NCBI GenBank assembly: GCA_021443045.1
Contig: JABUUT010000006.1
Location: forward strand, 1-21,961
Origin: Fibrobacteraceae bacterium
GTDB taxonomy: Bacteria > Fibrobacterota > Fibrobacteria > Fibrobacterales > Fibrobacteraceae
DNA: 21,961 nucleotides
Direction: 5' to 3'
The notes under the pieces were generated by a model. The model worked only from the letters and a program-made list of their open reading frames with translations, made no database searches and had not been told where the DNA came from. The position numbers were made by a program, and so were the translations under genes. Shown piece by piece: positions 7,928 through 14,925 of this stretch. How positions within the stretch are numbered: position 1 is the first letter of the stretch; each line of letters starts with the position of its first letter.

Positions 7928-8626
7928 TTATTTACAAAATTCAGCAACCCACTTAGGTACAATTTCTGTAGCCTTGCCGGGGATGGCCACATCTGTGTAT
8001 GGATCCCCTTCAGGTAGCTCCAAATTGAGGCAAGTGACTTTTGCACCGCAGCTTTTGGCATAGCTTTTAAACCCTGCAGCTGGATAAACCACGCTGCTGG
8101 TGCCAATGTACACAAATTCCTCACATTCCTGAAGGGCTTTCTGAATTTCATCCATGTAAAGGGGCTGTTCGCCAAAGAACACTATGTCTGGCCGTGTCGA
8201 AGCACCACATAAGGGGCAGCGTGTTTCCATAGTCTCTTCACCCATAAATTCAAAACGGTGATTTGGATTTTTTTTGCATACCAAACTGTTCAGGGAACCA
8301 TGCATGTGAAGCACCCGTTTGCTACCCGCTCTTTCGTGAAGGTCATCAACATTTTGAGTTACAAGCAAAAATTCATCGCCTAGTTTTTTTTCCAATTCTA
8401 CCAAGGCAAAATGGGCTGCGTTGGGCTGGTGATCTGGGAGGCCCTTGCGCAAAAAATTGTAAAAGTCTTTAACTCGTTTGGGGTTGCGGCGCAGGGCTTC
8501 TGGCGTACAAACGTCTTCTATATTTTCATGTTCCCACATACCGTCGTTGCCGCGGAATGTTCTAAGGCCTGATTCGGCACTAATTCCTGCACCCGTTAAA
8601 ACAACTAACTTCTTTTTTGTATTCAT
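7928..8626 (-). CDS. cobB: NAD-dependent protein deacylase, sirtuin family (CobB-like)
   Basis: Sirtuins remove acyl groups from lysines, consuming NAD and giving nicotinamide and O-acyl-ADP-ribose. Visible motifs are GAGISAESGLRTFRG (residues 12-26), TQNVDDLHERAG (90-101), the catalytic His109 in HMHGSL, and a partial zinc site with Cys117, Cys137 and Cys140. RPDIVFFGE and YIGTSS complete the Rossmann half. Tyr56 begins a region like the YxxR deacylation motif of CobB and SIRT5, but position +3 is Leu and the Arg is at +4 (YNFLR). ATG 8626 (232 residues) follows AAGGA at 7 bases; a TTG two codons earlier is less likely. It lies 26 bp after the M20 peptidase and is probably cotranscribed with it. 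Confidence 0.93.
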   Translation of the reverse strand: MNTKKKLVVLTGAGISAESGLRTFRGNDGMWEHENIEDVCTPEALRRNPKRVKDFYNFLRKGLPDHQPNAAHFALVELEKKLGDEFLLVTQNVDDLHERAGSKRVLHMHGSLNSLVCKKNPNHRFEFMGEETMETRCPLCGASTRPDIVFFGEQPLYMDEIQKALQECEEFVYIGTSSVVYPAAGFKSYAKSCGAKVTCLNLELPEGDPYTDVAIPGKATEIVPKWVAEFCK

Positions 8627-8652
8627 AGTCAATTCCTTTTTAGCAGTCCCTT

Positions 8653-10023
8653 TTACAAACTTGCAAAGAACAATGCTTCTGCCAAAATACCTCTTTCAAA
8701 ATCTGGGAGGTACAAACTTTCGTTTTCTCCATGAGCATTACATTCAGGGTCTTCTACACCGGTCATAAGAACAGGAATATCCCCCAATGTATTGCGGAAG
8801 AGTTCAGCGCCGGGGATGGATGCGCCGCAACCGATGATTTTGGTGGGGGAGCCGTAGGCCTCGGTCATGGCGTTGTTCAATTTTTGGAAAAAAGGGTGGG
8901 AGGTATCGGTGGTAAAAGGGTTTGCGCCGTCTTCCGGCTGGAAGACACATTGCAAGCCAGCAGGAACTTTGGACTTTAAAAATTCAATAAGCTGGCTGGT
9001 TGCAATGTCTGCATCCATCCCCGGCGCCAGTCGAATTCCAATGCGGGCGTAGGCACTGTCTTGAAGTACGTTTCCCGCATTGGTGCGGGAGCCGCTTTCA
9101 AAGGCGGTTACAGTAATGCTGGGGCGTCTCCACAGCGAAATAAGAATTTCATCCTCGGGTACATATAACTTAACTCCATCAAGAACTCCGCCATCGTTTC
9201 GGAAAATTTTTTCAGTCATCCCCAAACTTTTATAAGATGCAATATCTTCTTCTGTAGGAGGAACAACGGTATCTTCATAGTGGGGTATTAAAATTCTACC
9301 CTTATCATCGGTAAGGCTAGAAATCATTTTACACAAGGCTTGTGCCGGGTCGGGAATGGGGCCCGACCAGGAACCGGAATGGAGGGGAGCCTTGGTAGCC
9401 TTGAGAGTAACGCCCACTGCACTCATACCTCTAAGGGTGGTTGTAATGGAAGGAGTGTCTTTGGCAAAGTTTCCAAGGTCTGCTATAATCACGGCATCCG
9501 CTTTTAATAAGTCTTTGTTTTCTTTTAGAATTTGGGCAAAACCAGCACTGCCAGATTCTTCTTCCCCTTCAATGATAAACTTGAGGTTAGGCCCCTTACT
9601 TCCAAGCATTTCACGAATTTGTTCCGTGGCGGCCAAGTGAATAACTATGCCAGCCTTGTCATCGGCGGTTCCTCTTCCGTAAAAGCGGTTTTCTTTTAGA
9701 ACGGGTTCAAAGGGTTTTGTATTCCATAGGGCTTCACGCATGGTAGGTTGCACATCGTGATGGGCGTAGAGGAGTATGGTGGGCTTTTCGGGGCTTGTAA
9801 GGCTTTCGGCATAAACGGTGGGGCGGCCGCTGGGTGGAACTAAAAACTGAATGTTGGTGTAGCCTGCTTTTGCAAACAAGTCTCTTACCGCTTCCGCCGA
9901 TTGGAGCACGTACTTTTGGTCAAAATTATCGAAACTGATGGATGGAATTCGTACTAGATTGCCCAAAATGCCTAGATATTCGGGCATTTTGGCCTTGATT
10001 TTTTGTGCAAGCTGGCTTTTCAT
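8653..10023 (-). CDS. M20 family metallopeptidase (dipeptidase-like)
   Basis: The 456-residue cytoplasmic protein has the M20 di-zinc site: AHHDVQP (87-93; His88 ligand, Asp90 catalytic helper), GRGTADDKAG (117-125; bridging Asp), and EGEEESGS (152-159; catalytic Glu and ligand Glu). A C-terminal NAHGENE supplies the last His. The middle dimerisation domain includes GGVLDGVK. The overall pattern is that of the dipeptidase/CNDP-like subgroup, which cleaves small peptides, rather than ArgE or DapE. The ATG at 10023 is preceded on the minus strand by AGGACT. The gene is divergent from the dihydroorotate dehydrogenase with only 36 bp between ATG codons. Substrate specificity cannot be read from the sequence. 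Confidence 0.9.
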   Translation of the reverse strand: MKSQLAQKIKAKMPEYLGILGNLVRIPSISFDNFDQKYVLQSAEAVRDLFAKAGYTNIQFLVPPSGRPTVYAESLTSPEKPTILLYAHHDVQPTMREALWNTKPFEPVLKENRFYGRGTADDKAGIVIHLAATEQIREMLGSKGPNLKFIIEGEEESGSAGFAQILKENKDLLKADAVIIADLGNFAKDTPSITTTLRGMSAVGVTLKATKAPLHSGSWSGPIPDPAQALCKMISSLTDDKGRILIPHYEDTVVPPTEEDIASYKSLGMTEKIFRNDGGVLDGVKLYVPEDEILISLWRRPSITVTAFESGSRTNAGNVLQDSAYARIGIRLAPGMDADIATSQLIEFLKSKVPAGLQCVFQPEDGANPFTTDTSHPFFQKLNNAMTEAYGSPTKIIGCGASIPGAELFRNTLGDIPVLMTGVEDPECNAHGENESLYLPDFERGILAEALFFASL

Positions 10024-10059
10024 AGGTGAGTCCTGTTGTTTTTTTGTAATTTAGATAAT
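10024..10059. promoter_or_regulatory. Divergent start region with ribosome-site-like sequences on both strands
   Basis: Positions 10024-10034 read AGGTGAGTCCT. On the plus strand AGGTGAG matches the Shine-Dalgarno consensus and precedes a TTG at 10036 by five bases. On the minus strand the complement gives AGGACT in front of the M20 ATG. A minus-strand TATCTA at 10057-10052 could be the -10 element for the M20 gene. Confidence 0.4.
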
Positions 10060-11235
10060 ATGTCATTTGAATGTATAGATCACGAATATTATTTGGGCAC
10101 TGGCGACAAGTTGTTGGCCCTCATTCGCAAGGTATTTCACAAATACCCCGAATTTCGTCACGATTCCTTTAAGCATGTAGCCCGTTTTGCCCCCTTTATT
10201 CCTTTTTTAGGAGGCAAGCCAGATTTGTCTAAATCGTTAAAGCGTGTAGTTACCTTTAGTGACCACAGTAATTCACTTTATTTTAGCTGCCCAATTATTT
10301 TAGCGGCGGGGGCCAACAAGACGGCTCTTAGAATTAAGGACTATGCCAACGTAGGTTTTGGTGGCATTACGGTGGGAACGGCAACCCGCCGCTTTAGAGA
10401 AGGCAACACCCACAAGCCTCGCATAGGTTTTTTGGAAAACGACCGCGCTATTCACAACAGCATGGGCCTTAATAATGAAGGTGTTGAAGTTATTTCCAAG
10501 CGGGTGGATGAGCAGTTGATGGCTGCACACAAGGCTGGTCTTTCTGTAGGTATTTCTGTGGCGGAAACTCCTGGCCTTACCGACGAAGACGAAAAGATAA
10601 AAGATATTTTGGAAAGTTTTGCTTATGCCTACAAGGCTGGCGACTATATTGAAATTAATGTGAGTTGCCCCAATACTGGTGAAAACCGCGTGGATTTGGA
10701 TACCCGTTTTTTAGAGCGCATTCTTACCGAAATTATGAATTACCGCAATGCTCAAGCTTTGCGCAAGGCGGTATATGCCAAGTTGAGCCCAGACCTTAAT
10801 GAAATGCATTTAAATGCCATTATGGAAATGTTGGAATGCACTGGCATTAACGGTGTTGTGGTGGGCAATACATACCCTACCAAAAAAATTAGCGAGCTCC
10901 CTGTTGAAACCACTTATGAACAGCTGACTCCTTTGAGAGCCGACGGTGATTGCGGAGGTTTGAGTGGCCGACCCCTTTACGAAAACATGATGTGGACGGT
11001 TTCTTATGTGCGCTCCCATTACCCTAAGATGAGCGTTATCGCCTGCGGTGGCATAGACCATGGCTTTAAAGTTTACGACTTGCTAAAAATCGGGGTTGAT
11101 GCAGTGCAGTGTTACTCTGTGGTGGCGTTCCGCTGGATGGCGGCTCACGCCATGCGTGCTGAATTGGAATTTGCCCTTAGGGAAGATGGCTATAGTTCCA
11201 TTGCGGAGTTCGATGATAGGAACGGAAAAAAGTGA
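10060..11235 (+). CDS. pyrD: Dihydroorotate dehydrogenase family flavoenzyme
   Basis: The product is an FMN TIM-barrel enzyme of the dihydroorotate dehydrogenase family, which makes orotate in pyrimidine synthesis. Supporting motifs (numbered from ATG 10060) are SMGLNNEG (134-141), EINVSCPNTG (198-207), KLSPDL (241-246), GGLSGRPL (299-306) and the phosphate-binding ACGG (328-331). The NNEG, SPDL and GLSGRPL segments are class 2-like, yet the catalytic-base position in NVSC is Cys203, as in class 1 enzymes, where class 2 normally has Ser. At 391 residues it is longer than either class, with an extra 50-residue N-terminal segment. A TTG at 10036 with a good ribosome site would give 399 residues. 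The downstream barrel gene overlaps its stop by 4 bp. Confidence 0.82.
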   Translation: MSFECIDHEYYLGTGDKLLALIRKVFHKYPEFRHDSFKHVARFAPFIPFLGGKPDLSKSLKRVVTFSDHSNSLYFSCPIILAAGANKTALRIKDYANVGFGGITVGTATRRFREGNTHKPRIGFLENDRAIHNSMGLNNEGVEVISKRVDEQLMAAHKAGLSVGISVAETPGLTDEDEKIKDILESFAYAYKAGDYIEINVSCPNTGENRVDLDTRFLERILTEIMNYRNAQALRKAVYAKLSPDLNEMHLNAIMEMLECTGINGVVVGNTYPTKKISELPVETTYEQLTPLRADGDCGGLSGRPLYENMMWTVSYVRSHYPKMSVIACGGIDHGFKVYDLLKIGVDAVQCYSVVAFRWMAAHAMRAELEFALREDGYSSIAEFDDRNGKK

Positions 11236-11783
11236 AGCCTCTTTTAATTCTACTCCTATTTTTTACATCTTTCTCTTGGGCTTCTTATTTTTTAGAAGAA
11301 ACTTCAGGGCAGAACGCTCCAAAAGAGGAAATGCCTATTTTGAGGTATGGTGTTAACTTAGATGTAGCTTATTACTTGTTTGCTTTAGATGCTGGAGCCA
11401 ATGGTGTTTTAGAGTTTCGCCTGCAAAAAAATCAGTCCCTAGATGTTTTTGCAGGAGGAATGTTTTCTGGAAAATACTTAACTGTTGGCTCTAATTACAG
11501 GCTTTTTTGGGGAGACTTGCTAAACAATTTTCATGATGATTTTTTTCGTTTAGGTTTAAGCGGATTGTATTTTGAAAACTATGGCGAAAACTATTTTTCT
11601 CCCGTGGTTTCTCTAGGTTACGGGCGGGATTTTCTCTTTTTTGAAAAGGCTCATTTTTTATTTCGCTTTGAAGTAGGACTTTCGTATATTATGGGAGAAA
11701 ATATTTCCGAAAATACAGATAAGTTAATTGATAAGGAAACTAGCATTCTAGTTCACTTGAACTGTAGTATATTTTGGTTTTAG
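11232..11783 (+). CDS. Small predicted outer-membrane beta-barrel protein
   Basis: The 183-residue product begins with a classic signal peptide (MKPLLILLLFFTSFSWA, cleavage near residue 17). Short amphipathic strands rich in Phe, Tyr and Gly follow, and it ends in CSIFWF, a terminal aromatic as expected for an 8-stranded outer-membrane barrel. The start codon is GTG at 11232, overlapping the preceding TGA stop (GTGA, 4 bp), which implies translational coupling to the dihydroorotate dehydrogenase. It is followed after 14 bp by the PDZ-thioredoxin gene. I do not recognise a family. AT content is visibly higher than in the upstream enzyme gene, which is common for small envelope proteins and is not by itself a sign of transfer. 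Confidence 0.65.
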   Translation: MKPLLILLLFFTSFSWASYFLEETSGQNAPKEEMPILRYGVNLDVAYYLFALDAGANGVLEFRLQKNQSLDVFAGGMFSGKYLTVGSNYRLFWGDLLNNFHDDFFRLGLSGLYFENYGENYFSPVVSLGYGRDFLFFEKAHFLFRFEVGLSYIMGENISENTDKLIDKETSILVHLNCSIFWF

Positions 11784-11797
11784 TTGTGGAAACCCTT

Positions 11798-12565
11798 ATG
11801 AAAAAAATTATAACAATTCTCAGTTTATTTACTTTATTTGAAATATCGTTTGCAGTACCATGGTTGGGTGTTACCTTTAAAAAATCTACTTATGAAAACC
11901 ACTTGGCCCTTAATGTGGAAGGTGTTCATCCTAATTCGGGCTGCTTTAGTGCGGGCATTGTTTCTGGAGATAAAATTGTTGGTCTTCAAGGAAAGCCTCT
12001 TACTGACATGGCTCAAGTTAAGAGTGTGGTGGCCATTGGAAAAACAGGGCAGACGGTTTCTGTTGAGGTTGTTCATGATGGTAAAAAAAAGACTTTAAAA
12101 GTAAAGCTGACGGATAGACCTGATGATATTTCTAGCCTTACAGGTTCGGCCATAGGCAGTAAAATTGCAGAGTTTGGGAAGAACTTTTACCAGAACGGAG
12201 AAAAGCGAAAGTCTAAGCCAAAGGTAACTTTGCTGGACTTTTGGGCTACTTGGTGCGGGCCTTGCCGAAAAACCCTTCCGGTGCTTGCCAATGTATACAA
12301 CAAAATGTCCAGCCAAGGTGTGGAGGTTATTGGAATTTCCAACGAAGACTTGGGTACTCTCAATGATTTTTACAAGTCCATGCACCAGTCTCCTTATCCA
12401 CTTTATAGGGATGCCTCCCAAGATATGTGGCGTCGCTACGGCATTCATGCTGTACCAACTTTAATGCTTCTTGATGAGAATGGCTACATCAAAGGAGTAT
12501 TTAGCGGAGCACCGACGCAGGCAACGGTGGAACGGGAAATTTTAAAGATTATGAACGAGAAATAA
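11798..12565 (+). CDS. Secreted PDZ-thioredoxin fusion (TlpA/ResA-like)
   Basis: The 255-residue protein has a signal peptide (1-19, ending ISFA), a PDZ-like domain (about 21-105, with SGDKIVGLQGKPL), a 35-residue linker, and a TlpA/AhpC-type thioredoxin domain (about 140-253). The active site is WCGPC (152-156) and the cis-proline loop is HAVPT (Pro220). Such proteins are periplasmic thiol reductases, often for cytochrome c maturation or general disulphide reduction. The PDZ domain probably binds a C-terminal tail or an unfolded partner. ATG 11798 is chosen because the signal peptide starts there; upstream TTG/GTG codons would add only hydrophobic shadow residues. Cotranscription with the barrel gene is likely. 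The partner and the electron donor are not visible. Confidence 0.88.
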   Translation: MKKIITILSLFTLFEISFAVPWLGVTFKKSTYENHLALNVEGVHPNSGCFSAGIVSGDKIVGLQGKPLTDMAQVKSVVAIGKTGQTVSVEVVHDGKKKTLKVKLTDRPDDISSLTGSAIGSKIAEFGKNFYQNGEKRKSKPKVTLLDFWATWCGPCRKTLPVLANVYNKMSSQGVEVIGISNEDLGTLNDFYKSMHQSPYPLYRDASQDMWRRYGIHAVPTLMLLDENGYIKGVFSGAPTQATVEREILKIMNEK

Positions 12566-12567
12566 AA

Positions 12568-12590
12568 AACTACCGGCTAGGCCGGTAGTT
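12568..12590 (-). terminator. Intrinsic terminator of the small lipoprotein gene, possibly also stopping plus-strand transcription
   Basis: A perfect 10-bp inverted repeat (AACTACCGGC, loop TAG, GCCGGTAGTT) lies between two convergent genes. On the minus strand it is followed by TTTTTTATTT, so it fits a rho-independent terminator 27 bp after the lipoprotein stop. On the plus strand the hairpin starts two bases after the PDZ-thioredoxin stop but is not followed by a T-run, so that role is weaker. Confidence 0.85.
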
Positions 12591-12616
12591 CTGTAGAAGA
12601 AAAATTTTTTCAAAGA

Positions 12617-13036
12617 TTACTGAACTGCAGGAACTTCGGTAACAGGAGCCTCGGCTGGTAGTGTGGGTTCTGCCGGGGCTGGTTCTTCTACAGGGGCTTT
12701 TTGTGCTTCGAAAAGTTTGTTGTATTCTTCCTGGCTAATGCGCTGGTATCCAGTAACGATGGAACCAAATTCGTAGTAGGCAGAATCGCCCTTAACGGTC
12801 ATTTTGTATTCCATATCCAGTGCATTTTTACCACGAAGGGTGTCGCCTACAACGTTGGCCATAAGGTCTCCGTTAATATTGCGAATGGTGTAGTTATTCA
12901 TGCCATCATTGATGACTTCGAAAATCATACCGGCTTCACCTCGCCAGCAGCCATCAAATTTTGGAGGTTCGCCACTGCATGCGAAGAAAAGGGTAGACAA
13001 AAGGAGTGATGTGGAGAGAATTATTTTATGTTTCAT
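12617..13036 (-). CDS. Small predicted lipoprotein with Pro/Glu/Ala-rich tail
   Basis: The 139-residue product has a Lys-containing N-terminus, a hydrophobic stretch and a probable lipobox LFFAC with lipidated Cys20; Phe at -3 is less usual than Leu. The mature part (about 22-105) begins FDGCWRG and alternates short beta strands with turns, a pattern seen in small calycin-like or extracytoplasmic folds, but I cannot name it. The last 30 residues are Pro, Glu, Ala and Val only, resembling the linker of the barrel protein at 2933. AAGGA lies just upstream of the ATG. It stands alone with its own terminator and is divergent from the M15-type peptidase gene. Function unknown. Confidence 0.7.
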   Translation of the reverse strand: MKHKIILSTSLLLSTLFFACSGEPPKFDGCWRGEAGMIFEVINDGMNNYTIRNINGDLMANVVGDTLRGKNALDMEYKMTVKGDSAYYEFGSIVTGYQRISQEEYNKLFEAQKAPVEEPAPAEPTLPAEAPVTEVPAVQ

Positions 13037-13087
13037 ATTCCTTAAAATAGTAAATTTGTCATAGAAAAAATGTAACGGTTTTGTAAA
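13037..13087. promoter_or_regulatory. Divergent promoter region sharing a 12-mer with the pepA promoter region
   Basis: This 51-bp gap drives the lipoprotein (minus) and the M15-type gene (plus). It contains ATAGAAAAAATG at 13061-13072, identical to 2887-2898 in the pepA/barrel divergent gap. On the minus strand this reads CATTTTTTCTAT. A TTACAT and a TACTAT spaced 17 bases apart on the minus strand form another possible promoter. Exact start sites cannot be told. Confidence 0.3.
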
Positions 13088-13615
13088 ATGAAATATTTGT
13101 ATATCGTACCTGTAATTTTATCCATTCTTTTGCTTGTGGGTGTACAATTGTTGATAAAATTTAACCAAAGACCCATTCCTCGGTACGAGCCCAAAGTGAA
13201 CCTGGAAGAAGAATATTTTGATGCTGAGGAATACCTGCGGCACCTGAATTTAAAACCTTTTAATGTAAGAAGCGTTCACAGACTTTTATTAAAACGCACC
13301 CACCAGAAGGTTGGTGTTTATCTAGAGAGTCTGGAACCGGCCCTAGACACTGCGGGCTTGGAAATAGTTAATGTTTACCACCAGATTTTAGGCGATGACT
13401 ACACTCCCGTTATTACCAGCGGAAATGATTACCCCTACCATGCCAAAAATTCAAAGCACTACTTTAACAAGGCTATGGATTTTCGCATTGTGGGAATTCC
13501 CATGGACAAACGACGGAAAATAGTAGAAACTGTTTCGGAAAGGCTTGGTTTTAGGTACTTTGTTCTTTGGGAAAAGGGAGAGATGGAACACCTCCACGTG
13601 GAACTTCGTGACTAG
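13088..13615 (+). CDS. Membrane-anchored M15-type peptidase (D-Ala-D-Ala carboxypeptidase-like)
   Basis: Residues 5-23 form a single N-terminal membrane anchor, placing the catalytic part in the periplasm. The zinc site follows the M15/hedgehog-like pattern: SKHYFNKAMD (122-131) gives His124 and Asp131, and EHLHVE (167-172) gives base Glu167 and ligand His170. TSGNDYPYH just before it matches the segment that precedes the SxHxxGxAxD motif in such enzymes. Relatives cut D-Ala-D-Ala or peptide cross-bridges of peptidoglycan. At 175 residues it is short, with about 80 residues of anchor and linker before the catalytic fold. No clear ribosome site precedes the ATG. It converges on the SUMF1-like gene with an 11-bp gap and no terminator. 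Confidence 0.75.
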   Translation: MKYLYIVPVILSILLLVGVQLLIKFNQRPIPRYEPKVNLEEEYFDAEEYLRHLNLKPFNVRSVHRLLLKRTHQKVGVYLESLEPALDTAGLEIVNVYHQILGDDYTPVITSGNDYPYHAKNSKHYFNKAMDFRIVGIPMDKRRKIVETVSERLGFRYFVLWEKGEMEHLHVELRD

Positions 13616-13626
13616 GGAGACCAACC

Positions 13627-14898
13627 TTATTTACAGCATCGGAAACCCACAGAGGGGTATTGGTTTTGTGGGTAAAAGCTGAACTTGCTTTCGGTGCAGG
13701 AGCTGCCGTTGTTGGTGTTCCAGGAGCCGCCGGCCACAAGGAACATATTCTCGTGCCCCTTAGCCTTGGTGCTTGTCCATTCCCACAAGTTGCCGTTCAT
13801 GTCGTACATTCCAAACCAGCTTCGGCACTGTTCCTTGCGGCCGGCGCGTTTGGCTGCGTTGGTGTTGGTGTTGCACTTATTTTGTTTGTAGCTTGAACCG
13901 TAGGAATATTTTGTTTTCTCTTTTCCGCGGCAAGCTGCTTGCCATTCTTCTAAACTGCAAAGGTGCTTGCCTTCTTTTTCGCAAAGGGCTACGGCTTCTT
14001 CTTGGCTAACCATGTCTTTAGGAGGTTCGTCTGCCTTGTTGGGATACTCGTAGGCGTCTACACAAACTTCTTTGCCATTTACTGGAACGGGGTAGGAATT
14101 TTTGCCACAAATATTGTCGCTGGCCATATCGTACTTGGCTTCTTCCCATGGGGAACGGTTTCCAACGGAGTCTTCGGCATAGAAGAACACGGAGCCAGTT
14201 TTGTTGTACTCCACAGTTTTGGATGCCTCTTGGGGGTGGAGGGTGTCGCCAATGGAAAGGTATGTCTTGCATTTAATTTCGTCGCATTTGACTTTCATTT
14301 TAATGGGGTCGTAATAGCGGCCTGCAGGAGGTGTTATTTCGGCGTTGGGTGGAATTTGGTCGGCGGCGCGGATGCTGTCGAGAATGCGCTTTTTTTCAAG
14401 GGAATCGAGACGGGCCTTTTCTAGCGCCGAGAGACTGTCGGCAATTCGTTTGTTTACTTTGTCCAAAGAATCCTTAAGGTGGGCTATGGAGTCATTAACA
14501 TGGGCTATGGAATCTCGAACACGACGGATGCTGTCGCGCTGTTCCTTAGTAAGGTTGTTCTTAAGGGCGTTCAGGGAATCGAGAACCCTAAGGCTGTCGG
14601 CGGCACGCAAACTGTCTTGGCGAGCAAGACTGTCGAGGCGGGCGAGACTGTCGGCGGTCGCAAGACTGTCGGCTAATGCTTTTTCTAGAGCCTTTAGGCT
14701 ATCGAGAATGCGGCGTTGTTCTGCTTCGTATTCCGTTTCTTGCTGTTTGCGAAGAGCCGCCTCTTTCATTTGGTCTAGCTGGCACTGTACTATGAACAGG
14801 CAGAGGAGCAGTAAAAACATGAGCACCAAAACAATGATGTTCTTTTTTTTCTTGTTCTTCTGAATGTCGTTGTCTTTTACTTCTTCACTTTTACTCAT
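13627..14898 (-). CDS. Membrane-anchored protein with Asp-Ser-Leu array and SUMF1/FGE-like domain
   Basis: The 423-residue protein has a basic cytoplasmic tip, one membrane helix (about 21-39), and a charged helical region (45-180) with fourteen Asp-Ser-Leu/Ile triplets. A beta-sandwich like the chitobiase/hexosaminidase C-terminal domain follows (about 187-255, SVFFYAEDSVGNRSP), then a SUMF1/formylglycine-generating-enzyme-like domain (about 262-423, MYDMNGNLWEW, AGGSWN, VGFRCC). At the places where active FGEs have two catalytic Cys after GGS, this protein has Thr and Ser, so it is probably a structural or binding module. Twelve Cys in the outer part suggest disulphides. It is 27 bp downstream of cdaA with AAAGG before its ATG, hence probably in the same operon. 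Role unknown. Confidence 0.85.
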   Translation of the reverse strand: MSKSEEVKDNDIQKNKKKKNIIVLVLMFLLLLCLFIVQCQLDQMKEAALRKQQETEYEAEQRRILDSLKALEKALADSLATADSLARLDSLARQDSLRAADSLRVLDSLNALKNNLTKEQRDSIRRVRDSIAHVNDSIAHLKDSLDKVNKRIADSLSALEKARLDSLEKKRILDSIRAADQIPPNAEITPPAGRYYDPIKMKVKCDEIKCKTYLSIGDTLHPQEASKTVEYNKTGSVFFYAEDSVGNRSPWEEAKYDMASDNICGKNSYPVPVNGKEVCVDAYEYPNKADEPPKDMVSQEEAVALCEKEGKHLCSLEEWQAACRGKEKTKYSYGSSYKQNKCNTNTNAAKRAGRKEQCRSWFGMYDMNGNLWEWTSTKAKGHENMFLVAGGSWNTNNGSSCTESKFSFYPQNQYPSVGFRCCK

Positions 14899-14925
14899 AT
14901 TATAAAACCTTTGTGTCAGTCGAAT

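Noticed and set aside
14400..14720. CRISPR-like or tandem DNA repeat, from repeated GACTGTCG units
   Set aside because: The periodicity is 18, 21 or 33 bases in frame with a coding sequence and there are no unique spacers; it is a protein repeat.
14345..14863. Plus-strand frame of 172 residues, rich in Arg and Ser, opposite the SUMF1-like gene
   Set aside because: It is the antisense shadow of the Asp-Ser-Leu repeat region; its composition follows from the repeat codons and there is no ribosome site.
13627..14898. True formylglycine-generating enzyme or sulfatase activator
   Set aside because: The catalytic cysteine pair is missing and no sulfatase gene is nearby.
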